DNA of 64,000 nucleotides. Origin: Sulfurimonas sp. SAG-AH-194-C20 (GTDB lineage Bacteria; Campylobacterota; Campylobacteria; Campylobacterales; Sulfurimonadaceae). The notes beneath the pieces are model-generated. The model searched no databases and was not told where the DNA came from. It saw only the letters and a list, made by a program, of their open reading frames with translations. The stretch is from positions 1-64,000 of the forward strand of contig NZ_JAEMVD010000001.1 of the NCBI RefSeq assembly GCF_029215975.1, read 5' to 3'. Both the position numbers and the translations under genes were made by a program. Below, one piece after another: positions 32,615 through 41,333 of the stretch; within the stretch, counting starts at the first letter, position 1, and the number at the start of each line of letters is the position of its first letter.

Positions 32615-33355
32615 TTATGAATCATCATCCTCAAACTCAAGATCGATCATCTTTTGATATTTTTCATCTTTTTCTTGCTTTAGTTGTGTCTTTGTTAATA
32701 CAGCTTCATGTAAAAAATCACCAAAAAATGTTTTTGACTCTGTCTTTGCTAAAAAGAGATAAATACCTGATACCAGACCAATTACTGTTAGCACTGCAAT
32801 CATCTTTTGAAGAGGATTAAACATCTGGATAGGTTCTTTCACCCTGACTTCGCAAACACCACCTGGACAGTATCTAGGATCTTCTTTTGTAATGTACTTA
32901 TATAGTATACAACCTAGACAAATAGCAAAAGCACTCTCTAAAAACATTAAGCTGATGCAGAGTACACAGATAAGTACCTTGTAAAAAGTGATATCCCAGT
33001 TAAGTACAAACCAGTAAACCATTGGAAAAGATATCATCCATCCAAGTACCCATGCAAAGCGTTTTTGAATAGCCCCAACATACTCAGGTTTCTGGTTACG
33101 AACCATAAATTTACCTAGTAGCAAGGATGGTGAATACCTAGGATTAAATACTCTAGCAACAAAATCAAACCATAAAAAGGCTAAATAAACTTTTGCAACT
33201 ATAGTATGGTTATAGCCTATACCTATGAAAAGAACTATAGTTCCAAGCATTGCAAGTATGCCAGCAGCTGCTCTTGCTTCTCTTTCATTTATTACAGGTA
33301 TATCATACCCAGGGACTTTTTCTCCATAATTTAACCAAAAAGTTTGTAAACTCAA
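32615..33355 (-). CDS. DUF4395-family membrane protein
   Basis: 'INEREARAAAGILAMLG', multiple TM, 'FNPRYSPSLLLGKFMVRNQKPEYVGAIQKRFAW', typical of DUF4395. Confidence 0.75.
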   Translation of the reverse strand: MSLQTFWLNYGEKVPGYDIPVINEREARAAAGILAMLGTIVLFIGIGYNHTIVAKVYLAFLWFDFVARVFNPRYSPSLLLGKFMVRNQKPEYVGAIQKRFAWVLGWMISFPMVYWFVLNWDITFYKVLICVLCISLMFLESAFAICLGCILYKYITKEDPRYCPGGVCEVRVKEPIQMFNPLQKMIAVLTVIGLVSGIYLFLAKTESKTFFGDFLHEAVLTKTQLKQEKDEKYQKMIDLEFEDDDS

Positions 33356-33389
33356 GATAGCCTCCTGTATATTTATAATTAACGAGTGT

Positions 33390-34364
33390 TTATTCAGTCA
33401 TCTCGTTAATGATGTTCTCAATAAATTTTTGGGCCTCACGAAGTTTTTTAGTCCCTTCTTCCTCGTCTGTCATACCTACTGTTGTAATCCAGTTTTCAAC
33501 CGATAAAAAGCCCATATACATTTTGTCTTCACCCTTCTTTTTATAAAGGTAAAAAGAACACGGAGCCCATGCACCAGCTTCAGGATGATTTTCAGACACT
33601 GGATAAATTACATCAAATTTACAGATAGAGTAAGTATGGTAGAAGTCATAAACACCTGTATAGCCTCTATCATCAAAAATTTCTTCTTGAACATTTGTAT
33701 AGTTAGGAAGTAAAAAACCTAAAGGTTCCATTTCACCTTCAAATTCAGCTTCAAACTCTTCTATAAAGTCTTCTGGAGATTGACCATCAAGATCTAGTTC
33801 CATACTAAAGTTAGTAGCAAGTGTTTTTTTAGGAAACTTTACTGTATGTGGTAATTCTTTAAAAGTACCACCTGGCATAGCAATTTTTAATCCTTTATGA
33901 ATTAACTCAGCATAAGCAATTAGGTCTGGATCAGTTAGGGGAATACCAGTAGATCTAGCCATACCATTGATCGTTAAAGTTGAGATATTCATACATCCCT
34001 CTTTCCCTTCCCAAATAGACATTGTGAGTGGTGTTAGTGCACCAAAACTAGGGTATTTCTTGAGAAGTTTAAATGTTAAATCACTATTTTGATACATTGC
34101 TAAGTTATAAATTTTATAGTGAAGTTTTTTAAATCTTAATCCAAATGGCTTGTTCATATCATTATTACCAGGAATTTCTAGACCTATGCCATCAAAGGCA
34201 GCTTCAATAGACTTAATAGTAACCTTCCCATCAGCATTGGGAGTTGAAAAGACTTGTACATCTTGTATCTTTTTAGGTTTTATAGGGGCTACTTTGGCCT
34301 CGCTGCAACCAACAATTGAGATTGCCATTAGGGCAATTAGTATAAGTGAATATATTTTTTTCAT
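33390..34364 (-). CDS. Lipoprotein with DUF302-like repeats, paralogue of 5428-6417
   Basis: Lipobox 'ALMAISIVGCSEA'; C-terminal motif shared with 5428-6417. Confidence 0.65.
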   Translation of the reverse strand: MKKIYSLILIALMAISIVGCSEAKVAPIKPKKIQDVQVFSTPNADGKVTIKSIEAAFDGIGLEIPGNNDMNKPFGLRFKKLHYKIYNLAMYQNSDLTFKLLKKYPSFGALTPLTMSIWEGKEGCMNISTLTINGMARSTGIPLTDPDLIAYAELIHKGLKIAMPGGTFKELPHTVKFPKKTLATNFSMELDLDGQSPEDFIEEFEAEFEGEMEPLGFLLPNYTNVQEEIFDDRGYTGVYDFYHTYSICKFDVIYPVSENHPEAGAWAPCSFYLYKKKGEDKMYMGFLSVENWITTVGMTDEEEGTKKLREAQKFIENIINEMTE

Positions 34365-34425
34365 CTATTTTTCCTTGTATGAAATAATTATGAATGATTT
34401 TATCATTATTTTTATATAAATTAGA

Positions 34426-34866
34426 TTAAGAATTTAAAATTTGAACTCTTGAACCTAGAAGTATTTCAGAACTACCCTCTATATATTTAGCAAAGATACC
34501 TCTATCATTTTTTAGGAGTTTTGGTAACTTTGAGTTTATGGAAGCAAGCCCTTGGCAAAGGGTGCAGTTTTGTGTTATTTCAAGAATTGTAGTACCAATT
34601 TTAATACGGTCACCTTGGAAGAGCGAATAAGGGCTTATGTCGATTAAAATATTTTCACCCAGAGAACCATCCTGAATATCTATCTCATTCGCAAGTGCAA
34701 GATTATAGCTCTCTTGTGAAGTTATAAGAATTGAACGCATTTGATTTTTATTGTAAAACTTATCACCTTTAATACCAAATTTATCGACAAAAATGCTACT
34801 TACATTTTGGCGAGTCTTAGCTGTATTGTTATGTGTTATGTAGAGCTGTTTTATAGTGCCAGTCAT
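34426..34866 (-). CDS. MOSC domain-containing protein
   Basis: 'GIKGDKFYNKNQMRSILITSQESYN..IDIQDGSLGENILID', 'ITQNCTLCQGLASI'. Confidence 0.85.
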   Translation of the reverse strand: MTGTIKQLYITHNNTAKTRQNVSSIFVDKFGIKGDKFYNKNQMRSILITSQESYNLALANEIDIQDGSLGENILIDISPYSLFQGDRIKIGTTILEITQNCTLCQGLASINSKLPKLLKNDRGIFAKYIEGSSEILLGSRVQILNS

Positions 34867-34966
34867 TTTTAAAAAGTCTTTGTTAATTGGAGTTATTTAT
34901 AGAGGTTTGAAGATGATAAAGATTAAAAAAAAGTTTATCATCGTTCGAAGTGTAAGCATAAATCTT

Positions 34967-34986
34967 AATAAGCATAAATGCTTATT
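34967..34986 (-). terminator. Hairpin at the 3' end of soxZ, possible terminator
   Basis: aataagcat-aa-atgcttatt perfect 9-bp palindrome overlapping the soxZ stop codon; only a weak U-tract. Confidence 0.4.
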
Positions 34987-35293
34987 ATTTGATTTTACCT
35001 TTACCTTTACCAGTTCCACCTTTACGGTCAACCCAGCTTAAAAGTAGTTTGTCACCTTTCTTAAATGTATCACCTTTGAGTTCAAACTTAAAGATTGGAT
35101 TCTTAGATAAAAACTGTGAAGTTGATAAATCAAGAACAGTCTCTCCGTTAATAGTACCAGTAATGTGAGTGATGAAGTTTGCATCTTCACGGTTACCAGT
35201 TTTTTTCTCCATCATATTGAATGTTGACATTTCGTGTTTAGCCATAGCCTTAACTTTGATAACACCATTTTTTAATTTTGCTTTTACTTTCAT
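34985..35293 (-). CDS. soxZ: Thiosulfate oxidation carrier complex protein SoxZ
   Basis: 102 aa; 'MKVKAKLKNGVIKVKAMAKHEM', 'ITHITGTINGETVLDLSTSQFLSKNPIFKFELKG'. Confidence 0.93.
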   Translation of the reverse strand: MKVKAKLKNGVIKVKAMAKHEMSTFNMMEKKTGNREDANFITHITGTINGETVLDLSTSQFLSKNPIFKFELKGDTFKKGDKLLLSWVDRKGGTGKGKGKIK

Positions 35294-35340
35294 AATATAC
35301 CTTTGTTAATTATTTTCTATTTTTTATGAGAGCAAAGGGA

Positions 35341-35793
35341 TTAACCTTCACATCCACCAAGTGCAACATCTAAAGTTTTCTTAGCTGCATAAAGTTTACC
35401 ATCGTTACCTTCAGCAACGATTGTAATAGTTCCTGATTTACCCATCTTAATTTTAATAGAGTATTTGTTAATAGAGTACTTAGTTGTAGTATAAGCGCAA
35501 ACTGCTGCTTCAGGATTTGCATCTTGATATACGGCAATAGATTTAATATCTAAATCAGTTGAAAAATCAACAGGGATTGCTCCACCATTACTTGCAACAT
35601 CTGGAGCAGTTAAAGAAACACCTTCCATTACTAAGTCAGTAGTGCCATACATTGCTTTTAAAGCATCATCAACAGTATGTGCAGACCATACAGCAGGTTT
35701 AGTTGCTCTGTAGTCTTGTGCTTTTACACTTGCAGGTACAACAGCTAAAGCTAAAGCACCTAGAGTTACATTTAAAAAATTTCTTCTTTCCAT
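35341..35793 (-). CDS. soxY: Thiosulfate oxidation carrier protein SoxY with C-terminal GGCEG
   Basis: Signal 'MERRNFLNVTLGALALAVVPAS', SoxY fold, C-terminal 'LDVALGGCEG*'; next to soxZ. Confidence 0.92.
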   Translation of the reverse strand: MERRNFLNVTLGALALAVVPASVKAQDYRATKPAVWSAHTVDDALKAMYGTTDLVMEGVSLTAPDVASNGGAIPVDFSTDLDIKSIAVYQDANPEAAVCAYTTTKYSINKYSIKIKMGKSGTITIVAEGNDGKLYAAKKTLDVALGGCEG

Positions 35794-35806
35794 AATTATT
35801 CCTTTA

Positions 35807-36976
35807 TTATTTTATTTTACCAGAGATTAGATAATCTACCATAGTTTTAAAGTCTGCATCTGAAAGATCAGCTCCACCTTTAGCAGGCATACCACCCTCA
35901 GTACCATTGATACCGTTAGCATAAACTTTGTCCATACCTTTTGGAGTGTATCCAGCCCAGTCACCGCTTCCTGGTGAAAGAAAAGCAGAGTGACACATAG
36001 CACAGCTTTCTGTGTATGTTTTTTTAACATCAATAGCTACTGCTTCTTTTTTAGGAAGATCTCTTGTCATATTCATAGCAGGGATAAAATCTTTGATTCC
36101 ACCATTTTGAATACGCTTGATTTTTGCAGTTGGCTCTTGACAATCGCTCATACAACGAGTAGCACCTTGGTTAAGGTTACGTCCACCAAAGTTAGATGCT
36201 TTACCGAAGTAAGCTTTAACAACTGGAAGTGCATTTGCACCTGAGATAACTGGTTCAAAACCATCAACATTTGGCATTACGATTTTTAAGAATTTTGCAC
36301 GATCAAGTACATACTCATCATCAACTTCAACACCATCAACAAACATTTCATTAATGTTTAAGATATATGCAGTAAGTGCATAAGTCTCATCAACACTCAA
36401 ACTGTCAGAAAATGGGTGAGGCATACCATCTCTAATGTACCACCACATAGTAGTAGCTTGAGGCCAGTATGAACCAAACTCACGAGTAGGACCATCAGCT
36501 TCAGGGTCTTTCCATCTGTTGTTAGTTAATGTCTTTTGTAAGTCATAAGCATTACCTTTAGAAAGTGCTGGGTATCCACCACCACCTGAACCAAAGTCAC
36601 CGTGACACATTACACATTGTGCTTCATACAGCTCTTCACCGTCTTCAACAGATCCACTACCTTCAGGTATACCGTGACCTTCTGGGCTTAATTCTGTTGC
36701 TGGTTGTAAGTCTGTATCCCATTTTGCAAGCTCTGCTGCATTTGGAACACGACCATTGTTTATTTTAGCACCTATCGCTTGAGGGTTTACATAGTAGTCA
36801 GATGTTTTATTATTTACAACTGGGTATGAAACTCCACCATCTATATCAAGTGAAACAGAAGTGTCAGAACCTGATGGTGCTGTACTGTCCCCCATACATC
36901 CTACTACAGAAAATGCAACTACTGCTGCTACTGAAGTAGAAACTAGTAATTTACTATACGCTTCTAATTTGAACAT
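35807..36976 (-). CDS. soxD: Sulfane dehydrogenase cytochrome subunit SoxD, diheme c-type
   Basis: Two heme motifs CVMCH and CAMCH; 'RNLNQGATRCMSDC'; directly downstream of soxC with a 23-nt overlap. Confidence 0.88.
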   Translation of the reverse strand: MFKLEAYSKLLVSTSVAAVVAFSVVGCMGDSTAPSGSDTSVSLDIDGGVSYPVVNNKTSDYYVNPQAIGAKINNGRVPNAAELAKWDTDLQPATELSPEGHGIPEGSGSVEDGEELYEAQCVMCHGDFGSGGGGYPALSKGNAYDLQKTLTNNRWKDPEADGPTREFGSYWPQATTMWWYIRDGMPHPFSDSLSVDETYALTAYILNINEMFVDGVEVDDEYVLDRAKFLKIVMPNVDGFEPVISGANALPVVKAYFGKASNFGGRNLNQGATRCMSDCQEPTAKIKRIQNGGIKDFIPAMNMTRDLPKKEAVAIDVKKTYTESCAMCHSAFLSPGSGDWAGYTPKGMDKVYANGINGTEGGMPAKGGADLSDADFKTMVDYLISGKIK

Positions 36977-38276
36977 GATTCACCTTTCCTTCTTCTGTTA
37001 CTTCCCAAGTCTCTACTGCATTTCTGTGATAAACTGCTTCAACACCCATTATGCCAATCTCTTGGTCAATAGTTGGTTGAATATAACCAGCATCATCAAT
37101 TGCACGTGAAGTAAGTAAAAGTTGTTTTCCGTTTAGTTGGAAATTTTTTGGTATTGTAAACATATAAGACCAGCGAGTCCAAGACTTTGATAAAACTAGG
37201 CCTTTAAGATTCGCATTAACATAGTTCTTACCACCATCAAAAGATAAATCTACAGCTTTAATAGTTCCCATTCCAGACCATGCAAGACCTTCGATTTCTA
37301 CTACATCACCTTCTTTAAGATCAGTCCATGGAAGTTCTGGAGATGGAGAAGTTACTGTTGAGTTTACTTCATTCGCATAGAAATGCTGAATCGCTTTACC
37401 AGTTGGCTTAAGGTCCGTGTACTTAGAAGTTTCTTCTTTACAGTACCATGGCTCTTGAGAAAACTCTAAACGGCGAAGCCATTTAACACATAAGTTACCT
37501 TCCCAACCTGGAACGAGTAGTCTTACAGGATACCCTTGTTCAGGACGAAGTGCTTCACCATTCTGTCCCCAAACGATCATAGCATCGTCAAGAACTTTAT
37601 CAACAGGAATAGTTCTACCCATTTTTGAGTTATCTGAACCTTCAGCAAGCATCCATTGTGCAGTTGGTTTAAGACCTAGGTCTTCTAAGATAGTCTTGAT
37701 GTAAACACCAGTCCACTCAGCAGAAGCCATAAAACCTTTAGCAAATTGTACAGAGTTGAACTGTGGCCCTCTCCATTCTTGTCCACCATTAGCAGGACAC
37801 TCAATAAAGTGAGTACGTGTCACACTTGGGTAACGCTTAAGCTCAGCTAGAGTAAGAACGATAGGCTTCTCAACTAAACCATGAATCATTAAACGATATT
37901 CATTAGGATCTACATGCGCAGTACCACCGTGAGAACGAGAAAAGAAAAGACCATTTGGAGTGATGATTCCTTGAGATTCGTGAATAGGTGTAACAGCGAT
38001 AGAAGCTCTAAAGTTACCAGAAGCAAGTAGTTTAGTACTTCTTCTGATTACATTATGCTCGTAAGCCGAAGGTATACCATATTGGTTTTTAGTTACTGGA
38101 TCTCCCCATTTTTGGCCCCATTTTGTATGGTGCATTATTGCTGGATCGCCTTCGCCGGCTGATTCATTTGCTAGTAGAGATGTTCCAGCAAGAGCAGTTG
38201 CTGATACAGCAGCTGCTTTTCTGAAGAAGTCTCTTCTGTCGATCGTGTTTAGATCTTGAGATTTTTTATTATCCAC
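36954..38276 (-). CDS. soxC: Sulfane dehydrogenase molybdopterin subunit SoxC
   Basis: 'TPIHESQGIITPNGLFFSRSHGGTAHVDPNEYRLMIHGLV', 'THFIECPANGGQEW', twin-arginine 'RRDFFRKAAAVSATALAG'. Confidence 0.94.
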   Translation of the reverse strand: MDNKKSQDLNTIDRRDFFRKAAAVSATALAGTSLLANESAGEGDPAIMHHTKWGQKWGDPVTKNQYGIPSAYEHNVIRRSTKLLASGNFRASIAVTPIHESQGIITPNGLFFSRSHGGTAHVDPNEYRLMIHGLVEKPIVLTLAELKRYPSVTRTHFIECPANGGQEWRGPQFNSVQFAKGFMASAEWTGVYIKTILEDLGLKPTAQWMLAEGSDNSKMGRTIPVDKVLDDAMIVWGQNGEALRPEQGYPVRLLVPGWEGNLCVKWLRRLEFSQEPWYCKEETSKYTDLKPTGKAIQHFYANEVNSTVTSPSPELPWTDLKEGDVVEIEGLAWSGMGTIKAVDLSFDGGKNYVNANLKGLVLSKSWTRWSYMFTIPKNFQLNGKQLLLTSRAIDDAGYIQPTIDQEIGIMGVEAVYHRNAVETWEVTEEGKVNHVQIRSV

Positions 38277-38384
38277 ATTTTCTCCTTTTGTAGGTTGTTG
38301 TTATCTATTATTAAAATTCATTACATAACTCTGTTATTTAACTAGACAAAGTTTTTTTACCATCACATTATGCCATTTTATGCT

Positions 38385-38404
38385 TAATTATAAATTTATA
38401 ATTA
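38385..38404. promoter_or_regulatory. Perfect 20-bp AT-rich palindrome upstream of soxC
   Basis: taattataaatttataatta, about 110 bp upstream of the soxC start. Confidence 0.4.
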
Positions 38405-38490
38405 GAGATTATTCCCTGTTTTATGAGGTATTGTTATAATATACATCAAAAAAATTGTTTAAAAAGTTACTGAATGAAACAAAAAGAAGA

Positions 38491-38763
38491 TTATTTTTTT
38501 GCTAAAATTGTTAGAATCAGATAGGTATCGCTTAGTTTATCTATAAAAAAAAGAACATGAAAATTTTCATGAGGAATCTCTTTTATATTTTCATCATCAA
38601 AAAGTTGTGCTTTTTTATATTTATTTGCTTTTGTAGGTAGATTTATTAAAATTGTGTCTAAGTAAAGTTTGAATTTTTTTGTTGCAGTAAAATCTTCTTG
38701 GGCATAGTTTTGCAGAATGACTTTTAACTGTTGCTCATATAATGGGGTACAAAGAATATTCAT
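38491..38763 (-). CDS. ParE/RelE-superfamily toxin-like protein
   Basis: MNILCTPLYEQQLKVILQNYAQEDFTATKKFKLYLDTILINLP..YKKAQLFDDENIKEIPHENFHVLFFID; the start is moved to the ATG at 38763, which overlaps the upstream stop codon. Confidence 0.7.
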   Translation of the reverse strand: MNILCTPLYEQQLKVILQNYAQEDFTATKKFKLYLDTILINLPTKANKYKKAQLFDDENIKEIPHENFHVLFFIDKLSDTYLILTILAKK

Positions 38764-38900
38764 TACTTTTCTTTGCCTGCAAGCCAAGTTGAAATCTCTT
38801 TCATGCTTTGAAATAGAGGCTTAGCATAAGAGTTATCTGCTTTGTACTCTTGTAGTTCTTTTAAAATCAACTTTGTTTGTTCTTCTAGTTCGCGCGACAT
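38763..38900 (-). CDS. Short antitoxin-like ORF coupled to the toxin-like gene (not in ORF track)
   Basis: My translation: MSRELEEQTKLILKELQEYKADNSYAKPLFQSMKEISTWLAGKEK*; TAATG junction with the downstream ORF. Confidence 0.65.
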   Translation of the reverse strand: MSRELEEQTKLILKELQEYKADNSYAKPLFQSMKEISTWLAGKEK

Positions 38901-38904
38901 ACTC

Positions 38905-39492
38905 TTAGTCTTCTAGTTTTGGAGCTTCATTACCATAAAATATTTCTAACTCTTCATCAATAAGTTTAATATCTTCAAGTGCTTCTTCATAAACTTCAAG
39001 TTTAGCTTCAACTTCTTCCTCTTCTTCTACTGCAATTGTTGTTTCATTGAGTGTGTCTATAATCATATAAGATTTAAACGGTGTTCCGTGATTGTAAACT
39101 ATCTCTCCACCAGCTTTACCTTGAGCAAAAGTTACAACTGTCGCAGCTAAGAGTAAAATAATTGCAAGTGCTTCTATCGCAAATTTTTTACTTTGGCAAC
39201 CAATTATTTTAAGTACAAATATAATGCCCATTGCAATAGCTAAATAAAGCCCTAACTCTTTATGCTCAACTAACTGATGTTGTCCTGCTTCACTTAGAAA
39301 GTCGTATATCTCAGGACCTGCTTGACTGCCCGTGTACCATACAACTCCCATGGCAAGTGCTGTAAAAAATAGTGCCATGGAAGAGAGTTTAGAAAAAATC
39401 TCTTGTCTATTTATGAGGTATGCAATACCTAATGCCGAAGCTACTACTGGTAAAACCATCGCGAAATGTGCTGTTGCTGGATGAATCATCAT
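38905..39492 (-). CDS. DUF2231-like membrane protein
   Basis: 'MMIHPATAHFAMVLPVVASALGIAYL', four hydrophobic segments. Confidence 0.7.
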   Translation of the reverse strand: MMIHPATAHFAMVLPVVASALGIAYLINRQEIFSKLSSMALFFTALAMGVVWYTGSQAGPEIYDFLSEAGQHQLVEHKELGLYLAIAMGIIFVLKIIGCQSKKFAIEALAIILLLAATVVTFAQGKAGGEIVYNHGTPFKSYMIIDTLNETTIAVEEEEEVEAKLEVYEEALEDIKLIDEELEIFYGNEAPKLED

Positions 39493-39511
39493 AGGAGGTC
39501 CTTTTTAAAGT

Positions 39512-40549
39512 TTATTTTTTATCTATTGCGTCTTTACCGTATTTGATTGCACTGCCAAGAGCGAGTTTTGCCACACCAAAGGCTTGCATTCCCATGCGTT
39601 TAGCTTCTTGTGCTTTAGGTGATTTGAGTGCTATATCAGCTCTCTTCATCGCAGTTTTAGCAAATGAAGAAAATTTACTTTTCATGATGTCTGCTGTCTC
39701 TTTAGAGATTAAAATAAGCTCCTCTAGGTCATAAGCCATCTCTTTGTTGAGTTTTATAAGCATATTTTTAATTTCTTGAGAACTCTCATGGGCCTGGGTT
39801 ATAACTACTTGAGAAAAAAGAGTATCTGTTTGGTTTAAATCTTCGATGATTGTATCATAATCTTCTATAAGTATATGTTTTGCTTCAACAGGCATAAATT
39901 CAAGACGTTGTTTAAATCTGTCTATTGATTTTATAAGTCCACCTCGCATACCTTTAAGCGTTGAGTTTAAAATTTGTTCTGCCCTATTTGGTGTTGCTTC
40001 AGCAACATCTATGGCACTTACTAAAATTGTTGAGAGTATCTTTCTTACACGTATAGTATTAAGAGAACCCTCTTTTATAGACTCAAAACTTATCTCTTTT
40101 ATGACTTCTGTAGTTGATTCTATAATATCGCCATCTCTGTCTTTTTCTAAGGCAGTGATTATGGCTGATTCAACCATTTCACTGAGAATGTCATAGAGGT
40201 CTATAGATTGGAGTTTAACTTGATGGAGTTTTGCTAACGCATTCTCAGATTTGAGGACTTCATCTTCTAGTATATTAAAAATAGTATATTTCGTCTCTTG
40301 GAGGGCTTCAGATTTTTTTTCTAGTTCTCGCTCAATAGCTTCTTTTTTCTCTAAAAGTGTCTGCACATCATCTTGTAGCGTTTGTGTTTCTAGGTTGATG
40401 ATAGCTGTAGTAAGACCTCGGACTTCTTCTAAACTAAGAGAATCAAAATTTATCTTCCCCTCTTGGAGTGCCGTGAGTATACGTTTGTCAATAGTTTTAA
40501 ATCTTTTGTTGTAAACAGCTTGTAAGTTAGTTTGTATTTCTTGTGCCAT
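39512..40549 (-). CDS. Hypothetical helical/coiled-coil protein
   Basis: 345-aa ORF rich in E/K/L heptads ('ALLEKKEAIERELEKKSEALQETK'-like), no recognised family. Confidence 0.7.
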   Translation of the reverse strand: MAQEIQTNLQAVYNKRFKTIDKRILTALQEGKINFDSLSLEEVRGLTTAIINLETQTLQDDVQTLLEKKEAIERELEKKSEALQETKYTIFNILEDEVLKSENALAKLHQVKLQSIDLYDILSEMVESAIITALEKDRDGDIIESTTEVIKEISFESIKEGSLNTIRVRKILSTILVSAIDVAEATPNRAEQILNSTLKGMRGGLIKSIDRFKQRLEFMPVEAKHILIEDYDTIIEDLNQTDTLFSQVVITQAHESSQEIKNMLIKLNKEMAYDLEELILISKETADIMKSKFSSFAKTAMKRADIALKSPKAQEAKRMGMQAFGVAKLALGSAIKYGKDAIDKK

Positions 40550-40561
40550 AGTATTTCCTTT

Positions 40562-40855
40562 TTAAAGTACCATTTTAATATCTTGATGCTTTTTAAGTGC
40601 ATCAAAAATAAAAGTTCTGTCATCTTCATTGTGAACTAACAAGTCGAGATTCATACTGATATATTTTCCTGTTTTAGATGTATTTGATGGACTTATGGAG
40701 TGGTCTCTCTCATCTATAACATCTCGAATCGCCTGCTCTAATGCAGCTTTTTCACTCGCTATAACCTTATAGCACCAGTTGCAAGGATACTCAATTACGA
40801 CTTTTTGTTTAGAATCGTTTATAGTCTCCACTTTTGCCTCCTGATTTTGTCTCAA
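40562..40855 (-). CDS. DUF493-family (YbeD-like) protein
   Basis: '[60 protein letters not shown]'. Confidence 0.8.
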   Translation of the reverse strand: MRQNQEAKVETINDSKQKVVIEYPCNWCYKVIASEKAALEQAIRDVIDERDHSISPSNTSKTGKYISMNLDLLVHNEDDRTFIFDALKKHQDIKMVL

Positions 40856-41282
40856 GCTGAATATTGCGGATTATCATACCTTTATCGATAGCTTTTACCA
40901 TGTCATAAATTGTTAAAAGTCCTATACTTGTTCCTGTCAGTGCTTCCATTTCAACACCTGTTTGACCTTTGAGCTTTGCCGTTACTATAAGTTTGAAACC
41001 TGGGAGGTCAGAAAGCTCTTCAACATCACAGTTTATTCCACTTAGGTTTAGAGGGTGACACATGGGAATAATTTCACTCGTTTTTTTTACACCCATAATA
41101 GCGGCAATAACGGCAGTCTGTAAAACAGGGCCTTTTTTTGTTTTTTCAGTTACTATGGCATCATAAGCATCTTGGCTCATTTCAATTATACCACTCGCAA
41201 CAGCTACTCTCGTAGTCTCCTGTTTATCACTTACATCAACCATTTTTGGTCTCTGGTTTTCATCTAAATGTGTTAAGTTCAT
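40809..41282 (-). CDS. moaC: Cyclic pyranopterin monophosphate synthase
   Basis: '[18 protein letters not shown]', '[16 protein letters not shown]', '[28 protein letters not shown]'. Confidence 0.96.
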   Translation of the reverse strand: MNLTHLDENQRPKMVDVSDKQETTRVAVASGIIEMSQDAYDAIVTEKTKKGPVLQTAVIAAIMGVKKTSEIIPMCHPLNLSGINCDVEELSDLPGFKLIVTAKLKGQTGVEMEALTGTSIGLLTIYDMVKAIDKGMIIRNIQLETKSGGKSGDYKRF

Positions 41283-41333
41283 ATTTTCTCTTTACTTTTG
41301 ACTTTATATGATTATAGCACAAGACAGTTTACC

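Noticed and set aside
34856-35041. 61-aa plus-strand ORF
   Set aside because: Spans the MOSC-soxZ gap and antisense soxZ; explained by AT-rich spacer and the hairpins there.
38430-38445. gttataatata resembling a plus-strand -10
   Set aside because: No plus-strand gene follows; likely a chance match in AT-rich DNA.
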